A stretch of 64,000 nt of DNA from contig JAQCBR010000003.1 of assembly GCA_027621295.1 (NCBI GenBank), positions 1-64,000 of the forward strand. Direction: 5' to 3'. This DNA is from Planctomycetota bacterium. Lineage in GTDB: Bacteria; Planctomycetota; UBA1135; UBA2386. The position numbers and the translations under genes are program-made. A model generated the notes under the pieces. That model was not told the origin of the DNA. It did not search any database and saw only the letters and a program-made list of their open reading frames with translations. Shown here one piece after another: positions 60,978 to 64,000 of this stretch. Position 1 is the first letter of the stretch. The number at the start of each line of letters is the position of its first letter.

Positions 60978-61435
60978 CGCATGTCCTCCTGGTCGGGCCG
61001 ACGATCATCCCCCTCGGGCCACGCCCCGTCGAGGAAGCGTGGACGTTCGGCCGGGGCCAGCATCGCGCAGACGTCGGCAGAGCCGAACCATCGGACCCGG
61101 TTCCGCGCAACCAGCCGGTAGACGAGATCGCGCAGAGGGCGCGGCACGATCGCCAGCACCCGGAGCCACGACCACGGAGCACGCAGTTCGGACGCGAGCC
61201 GCAGCGCGGCCGCCGAACGCACGTGCACGCCAGCGGCATCGACGACGACCACGCTGTCGGGGAGCTCGGCCAGCGTGACGCCTCGCGCGCGAAGAACGCC
61301 CTCTGCCGCCCCCGACCCGAGCGGTGCGAAGCGCATGCGTCCGCGCGCATCGTGGCGCAGCAGGAACCGCACCGTCCGGCTGCAGAGGCCGCAGCCTCCG
61401 TCGAACAGGACGATCGGCTCCTCGCTGACGCTCAC
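60974..61435 (-). CDS. DCC-family (DUF393) thiol-disulfide-like protein
   Basis: The 153-residue protein opens with VLFDGGCGLCSRTVRFLL, the DGxCGxC pattern of the DUF393/DCC family, with Cys15 and Cys18. The family is thioredoxin-related, but its targets are not established. The C-terminal half has WLRVLAIVPRPLRDLVY and AMLAPAERPRFL. It starts at GTG (61435), which overlaps the stop of the alcohol-dehydrogenase-like gene upstream (GTGA), and its end overlaps the crotonase start. Its presence in a lipid-type operon is unexplained. Confidence 0.85.
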   Translation of the reverse strand: MSVSEEPIVLFDGGCGLCSRTVRFLLRHDARGRMRFAPLGSGAAEGVLRARGVTLAELPDSVVVVDAAGVHVRSAAALRLASELRAPWSWLRVLAIVPRPLRDLVYRLVARNRVRWFGSADVCAMLAPAERPRFLDGAWPEGDDRRPDQEDMR

Positions 61436-62460
61436 GGCTCGACGACCAGCTTGCCGAACACGTCGCGCGCCTCGAGCCGGCGATGCGCGTCCGCGAGCTC
61501 GTCGAGAGGCATCACGGAGTCGACGACGGGCCGGAGCCGCCCGGCCCGGAACAGGTCGAGCACGCGGCAGAGGTCACCCTTGCTGCCCATCGTGTTGCCG
61601 AGGATCGACAGGTTCTTGAAGAAGACCTGGTGCAGCGAGATCTCGACCTGCCCACCGGTCGTCGCCCCGCAGGTGACCAGACGACCGCCGCGCGCGAGCG
61701 ACTTGATGCTGCCGGCGAAGGTCGCCGCACCGACGTGTTCGAAGACGACGTCGCAGCCCCGTCCGGACGTCGCCGCACGCACCTCATCGAGCCAGTCGAC
61801 CGTCGTGTAGTCGATCGCGATGTGCGCGCCGAGGTCTTCGGCGTGACGGCACTTCGTGGCGCCACCGGCCGTCGCGATCACCGTCGCCCCGAGCAGCCGC
61901 GCGATCTGCACGCCCGCGCTGCCGACTCCCGACCCGCCAGCGTGGACCAGGACGGTGTCGCCCGCCCGCAGCCCGGCCTTGCGGACCAGCATCGACCACG
62001 CGGTCTGGAAGACCAGCGGGACCGACGCAGCCTCTGCATAGTCGAGGTTCTCCGGCTTCGGCTGGACGTTGGCCGCGGGCACGCAGACGTACTCCGCGCA
62101 CGTCCCGTCCCGACTCTCGCCGAGGATCCCGTACTCGCGGCAAAGCTGGTCCTCGCCGGCCAGACAGGTCGGACAGACTCCGCACGACGTGCCGGGCAGG
62201 AGCACGCACGGCTCGCCGACCTCGAGGCCGCCGACGCCGGCGCCGAGCGCGTCGACCACGCCAGCACCGTCCGAGCCGAGGACCAGCGGCAGCGGGAACG
62301 TGTGCCCGGGCACGCCGCGACGCACCCATGTGTCCAGGTGGTTCAGGCCTGCGGCCTTCACCCGCACCCGCACCTCTCCCGGGCCCGGCTCGGGAACCGG
62401 ACGGAGTTCGAAGACGATCTGGTCGAAGTCTCCGTGCTCGCGAACGACGGCGGCCTTCAT
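61432..62460 (-). CDS. zinc-binding alcohol dehydrogenase / quinone oxidoreductase (MDR family)
   Basis: The 342-residue protein is a medium-chain dehydrogenase/reductase. The N-terminal catalytic domain has AGLNHLDTW and the structural zinc cysteines Cys93, Cys96, Cys99 and Cys107 (TSCGVCPTCLAGEDQLC). The Rossmann domain has HAGGSGVGSAGVQIA (about 172-186). It is a likely NADPH-dependent enoyl/quinone reductase. The catalytic zinc ligand set is incomplete in the N-terminal domain, as in quinone-oxidoreductase-type members. It lies inside the lipid operon with a 4-bp overlap at each end. Confidence 0.9.
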   Translation of the reverse strand: MKAAVVREHGDFDQIVFELRPVPEPGPGEVRVRVKAAGLNHLDTWVRRGVPGHTFPLPLVLGSDGAGVVDALGAGVGGLEVGEPCVLLPGTSCGVCPTCLAGEDQLCREYGILGESRDGTCAEYVCVPAANVQPKPENLDYAEAASVPLVFQTAWSMLVRKAGLRAGDTVLVHAGGSGVGSAGVQIARLLGATVIATAGGATKCRHAEDLGAHIAIDYTTVDWLDEVRAATSGRGCDVVFEHVGAATFAGSIKSLARGGRLVTCGATTGGQVEISLHQVFFKNLSILGNTMGSKGDLCRVLDLFRAGRLRPVVDSVMPLDELADAHRRLEARDVFGKLVVEP

Positions 62461-63251
62461 CGTCCTTCGAACCTCGGCGCGCGCTTCTCCTGGAAGGCCG
62501 CGAGCCCCTCGCGCGCATCGGCGCTGGCGAACAGTTTGGCCTGCAGCTCCCGCTCCAGCGCGAGCCCCTGCTCGAGCGGGATCTCGGCGCCGCTCTGGAC
62601 CGCGCGCTTGATGTGCCCGATCGCCATCGACGCCGCGTCCGGCGTCGTGAACTTCGCCGCATAGGCGAGGACCTGCTCGAGGAACGCGCCGGGCTCGCAG
62701 TCGATGACCTGCTGGACGAGCCCGAGCGCCGCTGCCTCGTCGACGTCGAGGTTCGAACCCGTGGCCATCAGCTCGATCGCCTTGGCCTTGCCGACGACGC
62801 GCACGAGACGCTGGGTACCCCCGGTTCCGGGCAGCACGCCGAGCTTCACCTCGGGTAGCCCGACCTTGCCGCAGCTGCGGCGCGCGATGCGCAGGTCGCA
62901 GGCGAGCGCGACCTCGAGTCCTCCGCCGACGCAGTGGCCGTTGAGTGCGGCGATGACGAGCTTGGGAGTCTGCTCGAGCCGGCTCAACGTCTCGTTGGCG
63001 TGCAGGCAGAACCAGTACTTCCAGGTCGGGTCGACCCGGTTCAGCATCTCGATGTTCGCACCCGCGCAGAAGAAACGCTCGCCGGACCCGGTCAGCACGA
63101 TGACGTCGACCTCGGGGTCCATCCGCGCGTCGAGGATGCATGCGTCGAGCGCACGCATCATCTCGTAGCTGTAGGTGTTGGCCGGTGGGTCGCAGAGCGT
63201 GAAGACGGCGATTCGGCCGTGTTTCTCGGAGCGGACGAGGGCTTCGGTCAT
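62457..63251 (-). CDS. enoyl-CoA hydratase/isomerase family protein
   Basis: The 264-residue protein is a second crotonase, with FFCAGANIEMLN, and the two expected glutamates in VGGGLEVALACD and GLPEVKLGVLPGTGGTQRL. The glycine-rich oxyanion hole and the two acids favour a hydratase. It starts with ATG at 63251, which places the start at the family's first strand. A TAGCAT hexamer lies about 35 nt upstream (63291 to 63286), so this is probably the first gene of the operon. It overlaps the quinone oxidoreductase gene by 4 bp. Confidence 0.92.
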   Translation of the reverse strand: MTEALVRSEKHGRIAVFTLCDPPANTYSYEMMRALDACILDARMDPEVDVIVLTGSGERFFCAGANIEMLNRVDPTWKYWFCLHANETLSRLEQTPKLVIAALNGHCVGGGLEVALACDLRIARRSCGKVGLPEVKLGVLPGTGGTQRLVRVVGKAKAIELMATGSNLDVDEAAALGLVQQVIDCEPGAFLEQVLAYAAKFTTPDAASMAIGHIKRAVQSGAEIPLEQGLALERELQAKLFASADAREGLAAFQEKRAPRFEGR

Positions 63252-63285
63252 GGCGGGCAGTGCGGGTCGGAGCGCGGGGAGCGCG

Positions 63286-63291
63286 ATGCTA
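63286..63291 (-). promoter_or_regulatory. candidate -10 element (TAGCAT) for the acyl-CoA operon
   Basis: GCTAGCAT on the minus strand lies about 35 nt upstream of the ATG of the first crotonase gene, in the short gap before the HhH gene. It would give a short leader rather than a leaderless transcript. Confidence 0.4.
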
Positions 63292-63334
63292 GCTCGGTGG
63301 TTCCAGGGGTCCACGATGCGCGCCCCCCAGCCCG

Positions 63335-63679
63335 TCAACCGTCGAAGGCTTCCGGCAGGCTGCCTCTCGGCTGGCCGCGCAGTGGGGTCCACAGATGCCA
63401 CCGCCGGAACTCGGGAGGAAGGTCGGGGTGGTCGGCCTGCGCAACTGCGCAGCGCAGCACGTCTTCGACGCAGGGGTCCTGACGGGTGCCGGTGCGCTCA
63501 CAGAGTTCTGCGAAGAGCACATTCGGGTCCCGACCCTCCAGGTCGGCCACGCTCCGGATGCCCAGCAACAAGAGGTCGTCCGCGCTCGCCGGCCCGACCG
63601 AACCCAGCGATTGCAGTTCGCGCCAAGCCGCGCGGAGCTCGGGGTCGGTCGGTCCGCGGAGTTTCCGGCGCGTCGCCAT
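63335..63679 (-). CDS. small helix-hairpin-helix protein (Cdd1-like)
   Basis: The 114-residue protein has a helix-hairpin-helix segment, LGSVGPASADDLLLLGIRSV, and then the conserved GRDPNVLFAELCERTGTRQD with CVEDVLRCAV. This is the pattern of the small Cdd1/pathogenicity-locus family, whose function is not known. The start at 63679 is supported by a TAGCCT hexamer 9 nt upstream. It lies upstream of the acyl-CoA operon on the same strand but has its own promoter-like element, as does the operon. Confidence 0.75.
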   Translation of the reverse strand: MATRRKLRGPTDPELRAAWRELQSLGSVGPASADDLLLLGIRSVADLEGRDPNVLFAELCERTGTRQDPCVEDVLRCAVAQADHPDLPPEFRRWHLWTPLRGQPRGSLPEAFDG

Positions 63680-63688
63680 GCGGCACCA

Positions 63689-63694
63689 AGGCTA
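63689..63694 (-). promoter_or_regulatory. candidate -10 element (TAGCCT), leaderless HhH protein gene
   Basis: TAGCCT on the minus strand ends 9 nt before the ATG at 63679. Confidence 0.45.
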
Positions 63695-63748
63695 ACGGAC
63701 GCGGGCTCCGGCCGTGACGCATCGGGCGCTCGTGGGATGATGCCCGCC

Positions 63749-64000
63749 ATGCGGAAGCACGTGGCCGGGCTCCTGATCACCACACTGATGGGCAGCGCCG
63801 CCCGGGCGCAGTTCCCGGTCGCTGCGCCGATACTCGACCCGTTCTTCTCGTCGCACATGGTCCTGCCGCGCGACGTCCCAGTGCCGATCACCGGGGCCGC
63901 CGATCCAGGAGGACTGGTCGACGTGTCGTTCGGCGACGCGCGCGCTTCGACGCGAGCAGACGATCGGGGGCGCTTTCGCGCGGTGCTCCCCGCACAGCCC
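63749..64000 (+). CDS. sialate O-acetylesterase (5' part, cut by the window end)
   Basis: This frame runs off the end of the window. It begins with a signal peptide (LITTLMGSAARAQ) and continues LDPFFSSHMVLPRDVPVPITG and RADDRGRFRAVLPA, the N-terminal jelly-roll-like region of sialate O-acetylesterases (SGNH family). These secreted enzymes remove acetyl groups from sialic acid or other sugars. The catalytic residues would lie beyond the window. ATG codons at 63737 and 63740 are in frame and could be starts instead; a GATGAT hexamer partly overlaps them. Confidence 0.75.
   Translation, partial: MRKHVAGLLITTLMGSAARAQFPVAAPILDPFFSSHMVLPRDVPVPITGAADPGGLVDVSFGDARASTRADDRGRFRAVLPAQP

Noticed and set aside
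1..64000. CRISPR arrays, tRNAs, rRNAs, insertion sequences, integrases or phage genes
   Set aside because: I looked for direct repeats with spacers, cloverleaf-type sequence, transposase or integrase motifs and attachment-like repeats and found none that I could support.

Overview
The window is strongly GC-rich bacterial chromosome, densely packed with genes on both strands and free of rRNA, tRNA, insertion sequences, phage genes or CRISPR arrays that I could see. I infer a Planctomycetota-like organism. The support is several secreted proteins sharing a C-terminal two-cysteine module (at 20543-21610, 49033-51594 and 57184-58242), a Tat-exported Gfo/Idh/MocA oxidoreductase, a sialate O-acetylesterase start, squalene-cyclase-like/HEAT fusions, and few Shine-Dalgarno motifs. 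This is a judgement from protein style, not a phylogeny.

Layout. 1-5435: no gene in the first 500 bp, then a GT-C-like membrane glycosyltransferase, a family 2 glycosyltransferase, bifunctional FTCD and a small membrane protein. 5563-10604: Tat oxidoreductase, lipoprotein coupled to an EfpL-type elongation factor, HEAT-like secreted protein, aminotransferase, apt. 10605-11854: a c-di-GMP-I (GEMM) riboswitch in the leader of a FliA/WhiG-type sigma factor. 11893-20524: SprT-like protease, SGNH hydrolase, glutamate-cysteine ligase, a translationally coupled glcD-glcE-glcF operon ending in a TPR-like gene, and an OsmC protein. 20543-31122: secreted kelch protein and partner, proline dehydrogenase, glycosyltransferase, Ca/Na antiporter, a Dus3-like tRNA-dihydrouridine synthase, TspO, MobA, an RNase Z-like hydrolase. 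31241-39656: htpG, then an operon with a DMT transporter, ATP-grasp enzyme, DUF455 ferritin-like protein and a CarboxypepD_reg-type lipid/surface protein, divergent from an asparagine-synthase-like gene preceded by a 14-codon upstream ORF. 39707-58242: a 1394-residue CAP/terpenoid-cyclase-like/HEAT fusion, SelO, an M14 carboxypeptidase, secreted proteins, lipoproteins and an acyl-CoA dehydrogenase. 58239-63251: Rsm22-type methyltransferase and a coupled operon for acyl-CoA metabolism. The window ends inside a sialate O-acetylesterase gene.

Two regulatory patterns stand out. First, a TANNNT hexamer lies 7-10 nt upstream of the start codon at more than a dozen genes, with no Shine-Dalgarno sequence. 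This is what leaderless transcription predicts. One site is a perfect 14-bp palindrome carrying two opposed hexamers between two divergent genes. Second, genes inside operons are chained by ATGA/GTGA overlaps. The c-di-GMP riboswitch in front of the sigma factor, the leaderless pattern, the shared secreted C-terminal module and the upstream ORF are the observations I consider most worth following.
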